From REEB95 sp035275845 (GTDB lineage Bacteria; Pseudomonadota; Alphaproteobacteria; ATCC43930; CGMCC-115725), in NCBI GenBank assembly GCA_035275845.1, contig DATEMD010000140.1:1-5327 (forward strand): a stretch of DNA of 5,327 bases, read 5' to 3'. Positions 1 to 5,327 of this stretch are shown one piece after another; the stretch's first letter is position 1; each line of letters starts with the position of its first letter. The translations under genes and the position numbers were made by a program. The notes beneath the pieces were generated by a model. That model ran no database searches, was not told the origin of the DNA, and saw only the letters and a program-made list of their open reading frames with translations.

Positions 1-251
1 TCGAGGATGAAGCCTTTGCCCTTCGGCAGCCGGTCGATGCGCGCGGCGATGAGGTCGACCATGATCTCGTCCGAGACCAGCTGGCCCGAATCCATGATCG
101 CCTGGACCTTCTTGCCGAGCGGCGTGCCCGAAGCGCGCTCGGCCCGCAACATGTCGCCGGTCGACAGCTGAACCAAGCCGTACAGCTCTTCGAGACGCTT
201 GGCTTGCGTACCTTTGCCGGCGCCGGGCGGCCCCAGCAGAATCAGATTCAC
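1..251 (-). CDS. adk: Adenylate kinase, N-terminal part (cut by window edge)
   Basis: Adenylate kinase interconverts ATP + AMP and 2 ADP in the cytoplasm. The first 83 residues are visible. They begin MNLILLGPPGAGKGT, with the P-loop GPPGAGKGT at residues 7-15 that binds nucleotide phosphates. STGDMLR follows at about 30-36, the start of the AMP-binding domain, and the helix IMDSGQLVSDEIM matches the same region of the family. The window ends just before the expected DGFPR motif, so the LID domain and C-terminus are not seen. The start codon is GTG (249-251 on the plus strand). It overlaps the secY stop by 4 nt (GTGA) and has a GGGAG Shine-Dalgarno sequence 6 nt upstream, inside the last secY codons. 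No better start lies nearby, and Met1 fits the family N-terminus. Translation is probably coupled to secY. An adk gene directly after secY is a common arrangement in Alphaproteobacteria. Confidence 0.97.
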   Translation of the reverse strand, partial: MNLILLGPPGAGKGTQAKRLEELYGLVQLSTGDMLRAERASGTPLGKKVQAIMDSGQLVSDEIMVDLIAARIDRLPKGKGFIL

Positions 252-1588
252 CCGCTTCTCCCGCGGAGCTTCGCCTTCTTGATCAGGCCTTCGTATTGGT
301 GCGCCAGCAGATGCGAATGGATCTGAGCGACCGTATCCATCGTGACACTGACGACGATCATGAGGCTGGTGCCGCCGAAGTAGAACGGCACCGAGTATTG
401 CGAGCGCAGCAATTCCGGCAACACGCAGACGCCGGCGAGATAGAGCGCGCCGACTACCGTCAGCCGACTCAGGACGTAGTCGAGATATTCGGCGGTGTTG
501 GTGCCCGGCCGGATACCCGGAATGAAGCCGCCGTACTTCCGCAGATTGTCCGCCGTCTCCGTCGGATTGAAGACGATCGCGGTGTAGAAGAACGTGAAGA
601 ACAAGATCAGCGCGCCGTAGAGCAGGATATAGAGTGGATGGCCCGGGCCGAGATAGGCCGCCACTTCAGCAAGAATGCCGGTTTGGTTGGTGCCGAAACT
701 CACCACCGTTACCGGCAACAACAGCAACGACGACGCGAAGATCGGCGGGATCACGCCCGAAGTATTGAGCTTCAGCGGCAGATGCGACGCCTCGCCACCG
801 AACATCTTGTTGCCGACCTGACGCTTCGGATACTGCACCAGGATCCGGCGATGCGCGCGTTCCATGAACACGATGAACGCGATGACCGCGACCGCGCCCG
901 TCAGCAGCGCAATGATGAAGAAGGTCGACAGCGCGCCGGTGCGGCCGAGCTCCAACAGCGCCGCGAGGGCCGACGGCATGCGCGCGACGATGCCGGCCAT
1001 GATGATGAGCGAGATGCCGTTGCCAACGCCGCGCGCGGTGATCTGTTCGCCGAGCCACATCAGGAAGACGGTGCCGCCGGTCATCGTCACCACCGCGGTC
1101 AGGCGGAAGAACATGCCCGGATTGGTGACCGCAGCGCCGGCACCGCTGTGCAGGCTTTCGATGCCGACCGCGATGCCATAGGCCTGGACCGCCGCCAGGA
1201 ACACGGTGCCGATGCGTGTGTATTGGTTGATCTTCTTGCGGCCGAGCTCGCCTTCCTTCTTCAAGGCCTCAAGCTGCGGCGAAACCGCCTGCATCAGCTG
1301 AATGATGATCGATGCCGAGATGTACGGCATGATGTTGAGCGCAAAGATCGTCATGCGCCCGAGCGCGCCGCCCGAAAACAGATCGACCATGCCGAGAAGG
1401 CCGCCGGAATTGCGCTGGAACACGTCCGCCAACACCTGCGGATCGATGCCCGGCAGCGGGATATAGGTGCCGAGCCGATAAATGACCAGCGCGCCGAGCG
1501 TGAACCAGATGCGGTTCTTGAGATCGGTTGCCTTGGCAAAAGCGCCGAGATTGAGACTGGCGGCAAGCTGCTCGGCGGCGGAGGCCAT
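248..1588 (-). CDS. secY: Preprotein translocase subunit SecY
   Basis: SecY forms the protein-conducting channel of the inner membrane (SecYEG) that exports unfolded proteins and inserts membrane proteins. The 446 residues are close to the usual bacterial length. Ten membrane segments can be picked out at roughly 27-46, 78-100, 122-142, 159-180, 188-208, 219-242, 276-298, 319-341, 373-392 and 402-422. The plug region is near 60-75. The cytoplasmic loop between segments 6 and 7 contains ERAHRRILVQYPKRQ (243-257). The loop before segment 9 has the conserved PGIRPG (357-362), whose Arg360 corresponds to the arginine needed for SecA-driven transport in E. coli. The C-terminus YEGLIKKAKLRGRSG is typical. 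The start ATG lies 6 nt after the rplO stop, with an AAGG Shine-Dalgarno in the last rplO codons about 10 nt upstream. All key regions look intact. Confidence 0.99.
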   Translation of the reverse strand: MASAAEQLAASLNLGAFAKATDLKNRIWFTLGALVIYRLGTYIPLPGIDPQVLADVFQRNSGGLLGMVDLFSGGALGRMTIFALNIMPYISASIIIQLMQAVSPQLEALKKEGELGRKKINQYTRIGTVFLAAVQAYGIAVGIESLHSGAGAAVTNPGMFFRLTAVVTMTGGTVFLMWLGEQITARGVGNGISLIIMAGIVARMPSALAALLELGRTGALSTFFIIALLTGAVAVIAFIVFMERAHRRILVQYPKRQVGNKMFGGEASHLPLKLNTSGVIPPIFASSLLLLPVTVVSFGTNQTGILAEVAAYLGPGHPLYILLYGALILFFTFFYTAIVFNPTETADNLRKYGGFIPGIRPGTNTAEYLDYVLSRLTVVGALYLAGVCVLPELLRSQYSVPFYFGGTSLMIVVSVTMDTVAQIHSHLLAHQYEGLIKKAKLRGRSG

Positions 1589-1594
1589 GGGCGT

Positions 1595-2098
1595 TTAACC
1601 TTGCTGGGGTTGCGTCGCCGCCGGCGCCTTTGCCTTGACGGCGGGAAGAACGACCTTGCCCCCCAATTTTTCGACCGCGGCGACCGCGGCCTTCGACGCG
1701 CCCGCAACCTCGAGGGTCAGCGGCGCCTTCAATTCGCCTTTGGCCAGCAGCTTCACGCCGTCCCACGTCCGGCGCAGCACACCCGCCTTGACCAGATCCT
1801 CGGCTTTCACCGTGGCGCCCGACTTCAGCACACCCCGATCGAGCGCGCGCTGCAATCCGCCGAGATTGATGACGGCATAGCGCTTGCGGAAATCCTCGCG
1901 GCTGAAGCCGCGCTTAGGCAGCCGGCGATGCAGCGGCGTCTGGCCGCCTTCGAAACCGTTGAGTGCGACGCCGGTGCGCGCAGTCTGGCCTTTGCCGCCG
2001 CGGGCGCTGGTCTTGCCCTTGCCCGAGCCGATGCCGCGACCGCGCCGCTTGGCGCGATAATGGGCGCCGCGGTTGTCCTTGATCTCGTTGAGTTTCAT
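1595..2098 (-). CDS. rplO: 50S ribosomal protein L15
   Basis: L15 is a late-assembling protein of the large subunit that threads its extended N-terminus through 23S rRNA. It has 167 residues, against about 144 in E. coli. The N-terminus MKLNEIKDN and the Arg/Gly/Lys-rich stretch GRGIGSGKGKTSARGGKGQ (20-38) are diagnostic, as is GFEGGQTPLHRRLPKRGF (48-65). The globular half ends at about 152 (EKLGGKVVLPAVKAK). The last 15 or so residues are a low-complexity Ala/Pro/Gln tail. A 9-nt tandem repeat (cgaccgcgg twice, plus strand 1672-1689) encodes the AAVAAV segment. The start follows the longest gap in the window (52 nt). Its ribosome binding site is poor, only GAGTGAG about 6 nt upstream, but the N-terminus is the family one and an in-frame TGA lies just upstream, so the start is secure. 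Confidence 0.98.
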   Translation of the reverse strand: MKLNEIKDNRGAHYRAKRRGRGIGSGKGKTSARGGKGQTARTGVALNGFEGGQTPLHRRLPKRGFSREDFRKRYAVINLGGLQRALDRGVLKSGATVKAEDLVKAGVLRRTWDGVKLLAKGELKAPLTLEVAGASKAAVAAVEKLGGKVVLPAVKAKAPAATQPQQG

Positions 2099-2150
2099 TG
2101 TGCGCTCACTCGATTATCGCAAAACGCGAGCCGATCCCGCAATTGCGCCT
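2099..2150 (-). promoter_or_regulatory. rpmD-rplO spacer with candidate internal promoter
   Basis: This 52-nt spacer is the only gap above 14 nt in the window. On the coding strand it contains TGCGATAAT (plus 2113-2121), an extended -10-like element that matches TATAAT at five of six positions. A weak -35-like TTGCGG lies 18 nt upstream (plus 2137-2142). A start about 7 nt downstream would leave only about 8 nt of leader before the rplO ATG. A 10-nt palindrome, cgcaattgcg (2138-2147), overlaps the -35-like hexamer. No Shine-Dalgarno stronger than GAGTGAG is visible. The -35 matches only TTG, and alphaproteobacterial promoters usually rely on a good -35, so this is a weak prediction. Confidence 0.2.
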
Positions 2151-2390
2151 TTACGACGCCGCTTCGACGCGCAGCAGGTGCTTCACGCGCTCGATCATGC
2201 CGCGCACCGCCGGCGTGTCGACGACGACGCGCGAACGGTGGCGCTTGTTGAGGCCCAGGCCCTTGAGCGTCGCCAGCGCCCAGTCCGGCCGGCCGATCGG
2301 GCTGCCGATCTGGACGATGCGGATGCTCTTGCCGCCCGCCGGAGCTGCGGCCTTTTTGCTCGGCCGCTTCGCCTTGGTCTGTTCGGCCAT
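2151..2390 (-). CDS. rpmD: 50S ribosomal protein L30
   Basis: L30 is a small non-essential protein on the surface of the large subunit that contacts 23S rRNA. It has 79 residues, compared with about 59 in E. coli. The core starts near residue 21 (KSIRIVQIGSPIGRP), continues through ATLKGLGLNKRHRSR and ends VDTPAVRGMIERVKHLLRV, which covers the whole family fold. The extra 20 residues at the N-terminus are rich in Lys, Ala and Pro and probably disordered. The ATG lies 3 nt after the rpsE stop. A GGGAG Shine-Dalgarno sits in the last rpsE codons with 6 nt to the start, so this longer start is well supported and the extension is likely translated. Confidence 0.97.
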   Translation of the reverse strand: MAEQTKAKRPSKKAAAPAGGKSIRIVQIGSPIGRPDWALATLKGLGLNKRHRSRVVVDTPAVRGMIERVKHLLRVEAAS

Positions 2391-2393
2391 GCG

Positions 2394-3032
2394 CTACTCC
2401 CGCGCCTCGGCCGCCGCCGCGGCGCCTTTGCCCAGAATCTCGCTGACTTTCTTGCCGCGCCGTTGCGCGACCGTACGCGGGCTGACCGAATGGGTCAGCG
2501 CAGTAAAGGTCGCTTTGATCATGTTGTGCGGATTGGAGGTGCCGATGGATTTCGCGACGACGTCCTGCACGCCGAGCGCCTCGAAGATAGCGCGCATCGG
2601 GCCGCCAGCGATGATGCCGGTGCCCGGCTTGGCCGCCCGCAACACCACAACGCCGGCGCCGAAATGACCAACGATGTCATGATGCAGCGTCCGACCTTCG
2701 CGTAACGGAATGCGCACCAGGGCGCGGCGCGCCTGCTCGGTCGCCTTGCGGATCGCTTCCGGCACTTCGCGCGCCTTGCCCGCACCGTAACCGACGCGAC
2801 CCTTGCGGTCGCCGACCACCACGAGCGCGGCGAAGCCGAAACGCCGACCGCCCTTCACCACCTTGGCGACGCGGTTGATGCCGACGAGCTTCTCGACGAA
2901 TTCCCCTTCGGCCGCGCCTTCGTTGTCGCGGTCACGGCCGCGCGGACGGCGGTCGCGCGGCGGACGATCGCCACTGCCGTCGCTCTTGCGAGGCGGGCCA
3001 CCAGCGGTGCGTGATCCAGGTGTGCGTGCCAT
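2394..3032 (-). CDS. rpsE: 30S ribosomal protein S5
   Basis: S5 sits at the mRNA entry side of the small subunit and takes part in decoding accuracy; it is the classical target of spectinomycin-resistance mutations. It has 212 residues, against 167 in E. coli. Residues 1-43 are an Arg/Pro/Gly/Asp-rich extension. The RNA-binding domain begins at EFVEKLVGINRVAKVVKGG (44-62), including the VKGGRRFGF loop where resistance changes arise in E. coli; no obvious resistance deletion is seen. The second domain has GTGIIAGGPMRAI (137-149), GTSNPHNMIKAT (164-175) and RRGKKVSEILGKG (191-203), followed by an Ala-rich tail. No other Met occurs before residue 146. A GGAAGAAGG purine run precedes the ATG and overlaps the rplR stop, so the long start is firm. 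An extended N-terminus is common in alphaproteobacterial S5. Confidence 0.98.
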   Translation of the reverse strand: MARTPGSRTAGGPPRKSDGSGDRPPRDRRPRGRDRDNEGAAEGEFVEKLVGINRVAKVVKGGRRFGFAALVVVGDRKGRVGYGAGKAREVPEAIRKATEQARRALVRIPLREGRTLHHDIVGHFGAGVVVLRAAKPGTGIIAGGPMRAIFEALGVQDVVAKSIGTSNPHNMIKATFTALTHSVSPRTVAQRRGKKVSEILGKGAAAAAEARE

Positions 3033-3044
3033 GGTGCCTTCTTC

Positions 3045-3410
3045 CTAGAACTGCAATCCGCCCTCGCGGGCGGCGTCGGCCAGGGCCTTGACCCGGCCAT
3101 GGAACAGATAGCCGCCACGATCGAAGACCACGGCGGTAACGCCGGCAGCCTTGGCGCGCTCGGCGAGCAGCTTGCCGACCGCGGTCGCGGCGTCCTTGTT
3201 GGCGCCGGTCTTGGCGCCTTCCTTCAGAGTCTTATCGAGGCTCGAGGCGGCGGCGAGCGTACGGCCGCTCAAATCGTCGACCACCTGCGCGTAGATGTGC
3301 TTCGACGAACGGAAAACGGTCAGCCGCGGCCGGCGCTGCGTCGTACGGCTGATGCGATAACGGACGCGCTGTTGGCGGCGGGTGAAAAGGTCGACGGTTT
3401 TGTGGCTCAT
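3045..3410 (-). CDS. rplR: 50S ribosomal protein L18
   Basis: L18 binds 5S rRNA, together with L5, and anchors it in the central protuberance of the 50S subunit. It has 121 residues, the usual length. The basic N-terminal arm (RRQQRVRYRISRTTQRRPRL, 11-30) is followed by the core TVFRSSKHIYAQVVDD (31-46). The C-terminal signature FDRGGYLFHGRVKALADAAR (96-115) is followed by EGGLQF at the very end. The start ATG is 8 nt after the rplF stop, with AGGTG forming a modest Shine-Dalgarno that overlaps the TAG. Its partner L5 is encoded upstream in the same operon. Nothing unusual is seen. Confidence 0.98.
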   Translation of the reverse strand: MSHKTVDLFTRRQQRVRYRISRTTQRRPRLTVFRSSKHIYAQVVDDLSGRTLAAASSLDKTLKEGAKTGANKDAATAVGKLLAERAKAAGVTAVVFDRGGYLFHGRVKALADAAREGGLQF

Positions 3411-3418
3411 CGGCGCAC

Positions 3419-3952
3419 CTATTTCTTCTTCCCTTCCTTGCGCCGGACGGTCTCCGCGGCGTAGCGGATGCCCTTGCCCTTATAGGGTTCCGGCACGCGG
3501 AAGGCACGGATGACGGCGGCCACCTGGCCGACACGCTGGCGGTCGACGCCGGTGATGGTGACGCTGGTCGGCTTCTCGGCCGTGATCTTGACGTCGGCCG
3601 GGATCGGGAAGGCCACTTCGTGGCTGTAGCCGAGCTGCAACACCAGGTTTTTGCCCTGTACGGCGGCGCGATAGCCGACGCCTTCGATCTCGAGATTCTG
3701 CGTGAAGCCGCGGGACACGCCCGCGACCATGTTGTTCGTGAGCGCCCGCATCGTGCCCCAATGCATGCGGGCACGCTTTGAATCGGTCTTGGGCTCGAAC
3801 GACACTTTGCCGTCCTTCACCGTGGCGTTGACCTCGGCGGACAACGGAATCGTGAGATTGCCGAGCTTGCCCTTGGCGGTGAGTTTGCCACCGGACACCT
3901 CGACCGTCACCCCTTGCGGGATCGCCACCGGATAGCGGCCAATGCGCGACAT
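3419..3952 (-). CDS. rplF: 50S ribosomal protein L6
   Basis: L6 lies near the base of the L7/L12 stalk and the sarcin-ricin loop, where it supports elongation-factor binding. It has 177 residues, matching E. coli in length. The start MSRIGRYPVAIP is canonical. Two related domains follow, roughly 8-82 and 83-170. The linker region SRGFTQNLEIEGVGYRAAVQ (80-99) and the signature PEPYKGKGIRY (154-164) are both present, and the tail RRKEGKKK is basic. The ATG has the strongest ribosome binding site in the window, TAAGGAG, formed on the rpsH stop codon with 10 nt to the start. No anomaly is seen. Confidence 0.98.
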   Translation of the reverse strand: MSRIGRYPVAIPQGVTVEVSGGKLTAKGKLGNLTIPLSAEVNATVKDGKVSFEPKTDSKRARMHWGTMRALTNNMVAGVSRGFTQNLEIEGVGYRAAVQGKNLVLQLGYSHEVAFPIPADVKITAEKPTSVTITGVDRQRVGQVAAVIRAFRVPEPYKGKGIRYAAETVRRKEGKKK

Positions 3953-3966
3953 CGACGTAGCGCTCC

Positions 3967-4362
3967 TTAGAACACGCGGCAGAGGACTTCGCCGCCGAGA
4001 TTGGCGGCGCGAGCCTCGTTGTCCGACATGACGCCCTTGGGCGTCGACAAAATCGAAATACCCAGGCCGTTATAGACCCGTGGCAGGTCCGAAATGCGCG
4101 AATAGACGCGGCGGCCCGGCTTGGAAATGCGGGTGATCTCGCGAATCACCGGCTCGCCATCGACGTATTTGAGCTCGATCGTGAGCTCGGCCACGCCGGG
4201 GCGGACTTCCTCGCGCGAATAGCCGCGAATGTAGCCCTCGCGTTGCAGCACTTCGAGCACGTTGGCGCGGATCTTCGACGCCGGCGATTGCACCGTCGCT
4301 TTGCGCGCTTGTTGGGCATTGCGGATGCGCGCGAGCAAATCGCCGAGAGGATCGGTCATCAT
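3967..4362 (-). CDS. rpsH: 30S ribosomal protein S8
   Basis: S8 is a primary binder of 16S rRNA helix 21 and organises the central domain of the small subunit. In E. coli it also represses its own operon by binding spc mRNA near the start of rplE. It has 131 residues with the start used here. TDPLGDLLARIRNAQ is at 3-17, and the C-terminal signature GISILSTPKGVMSDNEAR is at 101-118, the part that contacts rRNA. The protein ends GGEVLCRVF. Two ATG codons stand in tandem (plus 4360-4362 and 4357-4359). The Shine-Dalgarno GGGAG on the rpsN stop lies 8 nt from the first and 11 nt from the second, which favours the first, but a one-residue shorter protein is possible. Confidence 0.98.
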   Translation of the reverse strand: MMTDPLGDLLARIRNAQQARKATVQSPASKIRANVLEVLQREGYIRGYSREEVRPGVAELTIELKYVDGEPVIREITRISKPGRRVYSRISDLPRVYNGLGISILSTPKGVMSDNEARAANLGGEVLCRVF

Positions 4363-4375
4363 ACCGTCTGCTCCC

Positions 4376-4681
4376 TTACCAGCTCGACTTGACCATGCCG
4401 GGGACCTGTCCGGCGGAGGCCAACTGACGCAACGCGATGCGCGACAGCTTGAATTTGCGGTAATAGCCGCGCGGGCGGCCGGTCAGCTCGCAACGATTGT
4501 GGATGCGGACCGCCGACGAGTTGCGCGGCAACTCGGCCAGCTTGAGCCGCGCCGCGAAGCGCTCTTCCGGCGTCAGCGACTCGTCGTTCGCGATCGCCTT
4601 CAGCTTCGCGCGCTTGGCGGCGAACTGCTTCACCATCCGTTCGCGCTTGCGGTTGCGCCATATGGAACTGGTTTTCGCCAT
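4376..4681 (-). CDS. rpsN: 30S ribosomal protein S14 (long, zinc-free form)
   Basis: S14 is a late-binding protein in the head of the small subunit and contacts the 3' major domain of 16S rRNA. The 101 residues correspond to the long C-minus type, which lacks the CxxC zinc pairs of the short 61-residue form; only Cys64 is present. The N-terminal region MAKTSSIWRNRKRERMVKQF is highly basic. The core has LPRNSSAVRIHNRCELTGRP (51-70) and RGYYRKFKLSRIALRQLA (71-88), and the C-terminus GQVPGMVKSSW is typical. A TGAGGA Shine-Dalgarno overlaps the rplE stop and lies 7 nt from the ATG. Confidence 0.98.
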   Translation of the reverse strand: MAKTSSIWRNRKRERMVKQFAAKRAKLKAIANDESLTPEERFAARLKLAELPRNSSAVRIHNRCELTGRPRGYYRKFKLSRIALRQLASAGQVPGMVKSSW

Positions 4682-4691
4682 ATCGCTGTCC

Positions 4692-5252
4692 TCAGTTGAC
4701 GAAAGGCAATTGGAAGCCGCGCAACAGCGCCTTGGCTTCCTTGTCGGTTTTTGCCGTGGTCACGATGATGATGTCCATGCCGCGCATCGCGTCGACTTGG
4801 TCGTAATCGATCTCCGGGAACACGAGCTGTTCCTTGAGACCGAGCGCGTAATTGCCGCGACCGTCGAAGCTCTTGCCCGAAAGGCCGCGGAAGTCGCGCA
4901 CGCGCGGCAGCGCGATGTTCACCAGCCGATCGAGGAACTCGTACATCTGCTCACGCCGCAAGGTCACCTTGCAGCCGATCGGCAGGTTCTCGCGCAGCTT
5001 CCACGTCGCGATCGATTTCTTCGACAGCGTGATCACCGGCTTCTGGCCGGTGATCGCCGCCAGTTCCTTGGCGGCGGCGTCGGTCTTCTTGGCGTCGACG
5101 ACCGCGGTCTTGCCAACGCCCATGTTGACGACGATCTTTTCCAGCCGCGGAACCTCGAAGGCGTTCTTGTAGCCGAACTCCTTCACCAGTTCCGGCCGCA
5201 CCACCTTATCGTAGTGCTCCTTGAGCCGGGTGTTCTTACGAGCTTCAGGCAT
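4692..5252 (-). CDS. rplE: 50S ribosomal protein L5
   Basis: L5 binds 5S rRNA and forms part of the central protuberance, touching P-site tRNA and the small subunit head. It has 186 residues, slightly longer than the 179 of E. coli. The family signature RLEKIVVNMGVG is at 36-47, followed by ITGQKPVIT (67-75), KKSIATWKLRENLPIGCKVT (78-97) and the C-terminal block FPEIDYDQVDAMRGMDIIIV (145-164). The ATG lies inside the end of rplX, an 8-nt overlap, with a GAGGTG Shine-Dalgarno in the last rplX codons about 5 nt upstream. Translation is therefore likely coupled to rplX. A perfect 10-bp hairpin is encoded at residues 66-74. Confidence 0.98.
   Translation of the reverse strand: MPEARKNTRLKEHYDKVVRPELVKEFGYKNAFEVPRLEKIVVNMGVGKTAVVDAKKTDAAAKELAAITGQKPVITLSKKSIATWKLRENLPIGCKVTLRREQMYEFLDRLVNIALPRVRDFRGLSGKSFDGRGNYALGLKEQLVFPEIDYDQVDAMRGMDIIIVTTAKTDKEAKALLRGFQLPFVN
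5031..5055 (-). repeat. Perfect 10-bp inverted repeat inside rplE
   Basis: GATCACCGGC (5031-5040) and GCCGGTGATC (5046-5055) are exact inverted copies separated by 5 nt. In the mRNA this would fold into a 10-bp stem with a CAGAA loop. It lies in frame over residues 66-74 of L5 (AITGQKPVI). No run of U follows, so it is not an intrinsic terminator. Conserved residues plus GC-rich codon choice may explain much of it. Confidence 0.6.
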
Positions 5253-5327
5253 CGAGCACCTCGCCGGATGCGCGCGCGACGCGCACCTTCTTGCCGTCGG
5301 CCAGGACCTTGAAGCCGGCGCGCGTCG
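5245..5327 (-). CDS. rplX: 50S ribosomal protein L24, C-terminal end (cut by window edge)
   Basis: L24 is an early assembly-initiating protein of the 50S subunit near the exit tunnel. Only the last 26 residues and the TGA stop (5245-5247) fall in the window. They read TRAGFKVLADGKKVRVARAS followed by GEVLDA. The GFK-x-x-x-DGKKVRVA-x-x-SGE pattern matches the C-terminus of bacterial L24, where E. coli has GFRFEDGKKVRF. The position directly before rplE is the standard spc operon order. The stop codon lies 2 nt beyond the rplE ATG (ATGCCTGA). The rest of the gene lies beyond the right edge. Confidence 0.93.
   Translation of the reverse strand, partial: TRAGFKVLADGKKVRVARASGEVLDA

Noticed and set aside
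1672..1689. Tandem 9-nt repeat cgaccgcgg as a possible regulatory repeat.
   Set aside because: Only two copies, in frame, encoding Ala-Ala-Val twice in the L15 C-terminal domain; ordinary coding low complexity explains it.
1269..1766. Alternative minus-strand frames within secY and rplO, and similar ones within rpsE, rplF and rpsN.
   Set aside because: They are frame-shifted readings of the ribosomal genes, rich in Arg, Ala and Pro, with no family resemblance or ribosome binding site of their own.
296..2251. A 651-codon open frame on the plus strand, opposite secY and rplO.
   Set aside because: Its translation is an Arg/Asp/Glu/Gln/His-rich string with no domain, typical of the antisense frame of GC-rich genes. 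It spans two well-recognised genes and their junction, so it is a shadow and not an overlapping gene.
5031..5055. Intrinsic terminator at the rplE hairpin.
   Set aside because: The stem is strong but is followed by ACGCTG in the mRNA and not by a U run, and it lies inside an essential coding sequence.
4497..5312. A 271-codon open frame on the plus strand, opposite rpsN, rplE and rplX.
   Set aside because: It shows the same antisense composition, crosses three conserved genes and has no recognisable motif. L5 and S14 explain the sequence fully.
1..5327. A hidden novel system, mobile element or CRISPR array.
   Set aside because: Nearly every base belongs to conserved spc operon genes in standard order, with no disrupted gene, direct-repeat array, transposase or compositional break.

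Overview
This window is a stretch of the spectinomycin (spc) ribosomal-protein operon, read entirely on the minus strand. In transcription order, from the right end to the left, it holds rplX (C-terminal end only), rplE, rpsN, rpsH, rplF, rplR, rpsE, rpmD, rplO, secY and adk (N-terminal part only). Nine genes are complete and two are cut by the window edges. I see no RNA gene, mobile element, CRISPR array, terminator or sign of horizontal transfer.

The DNA is visibly GC-rich. secY runs straight into adk with no rpmJ (L36) between them. S5 carries a charged N-terminal extension, L30 is extended, and S14 is the long zinc-free form. Together these point to an alphaproteobacterium, broadly Rhizobiales or Rhodospirillales-like. 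Genus is not assigned, because that needs a database comparison.

The layout is extremely compact. From right to left, rplX and rplE overlap by 8 nt. The next gaps are 10 (rplE/rpsN), 13 (rpsN/rpsH), 14 (rpsH/rplF), 8 (rplF/rplR), 12 (rplR/rpsE), 3 (rpsE/rpmD), 52 (rpmD/rplO) and 6 nt (rplO/secY), and secY and adk overlap by 4 nt. In several junctions the Shine-Dalgarno sequence is built on the stop codon of the gene before. The single roomy gap, between rpmD and rplO, has a weak ribosome binding site and an extended -10-like element. No stretch above 300 bases lacks a gene.

Functionally, the ribosomal proteins L24, L5, L6, L18, L30 and L15 (50S) and S14, S8 and S5 (30S) are made together. 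SecY is the core of the Sec translocon that docks to the finished ribosome. Adenylate kinase, at the end of the window, balances adenine nucleotides. This is a core housekeeping region. I found no undescribed system, only details of gene junctions, RNA structure and terminal extensions.
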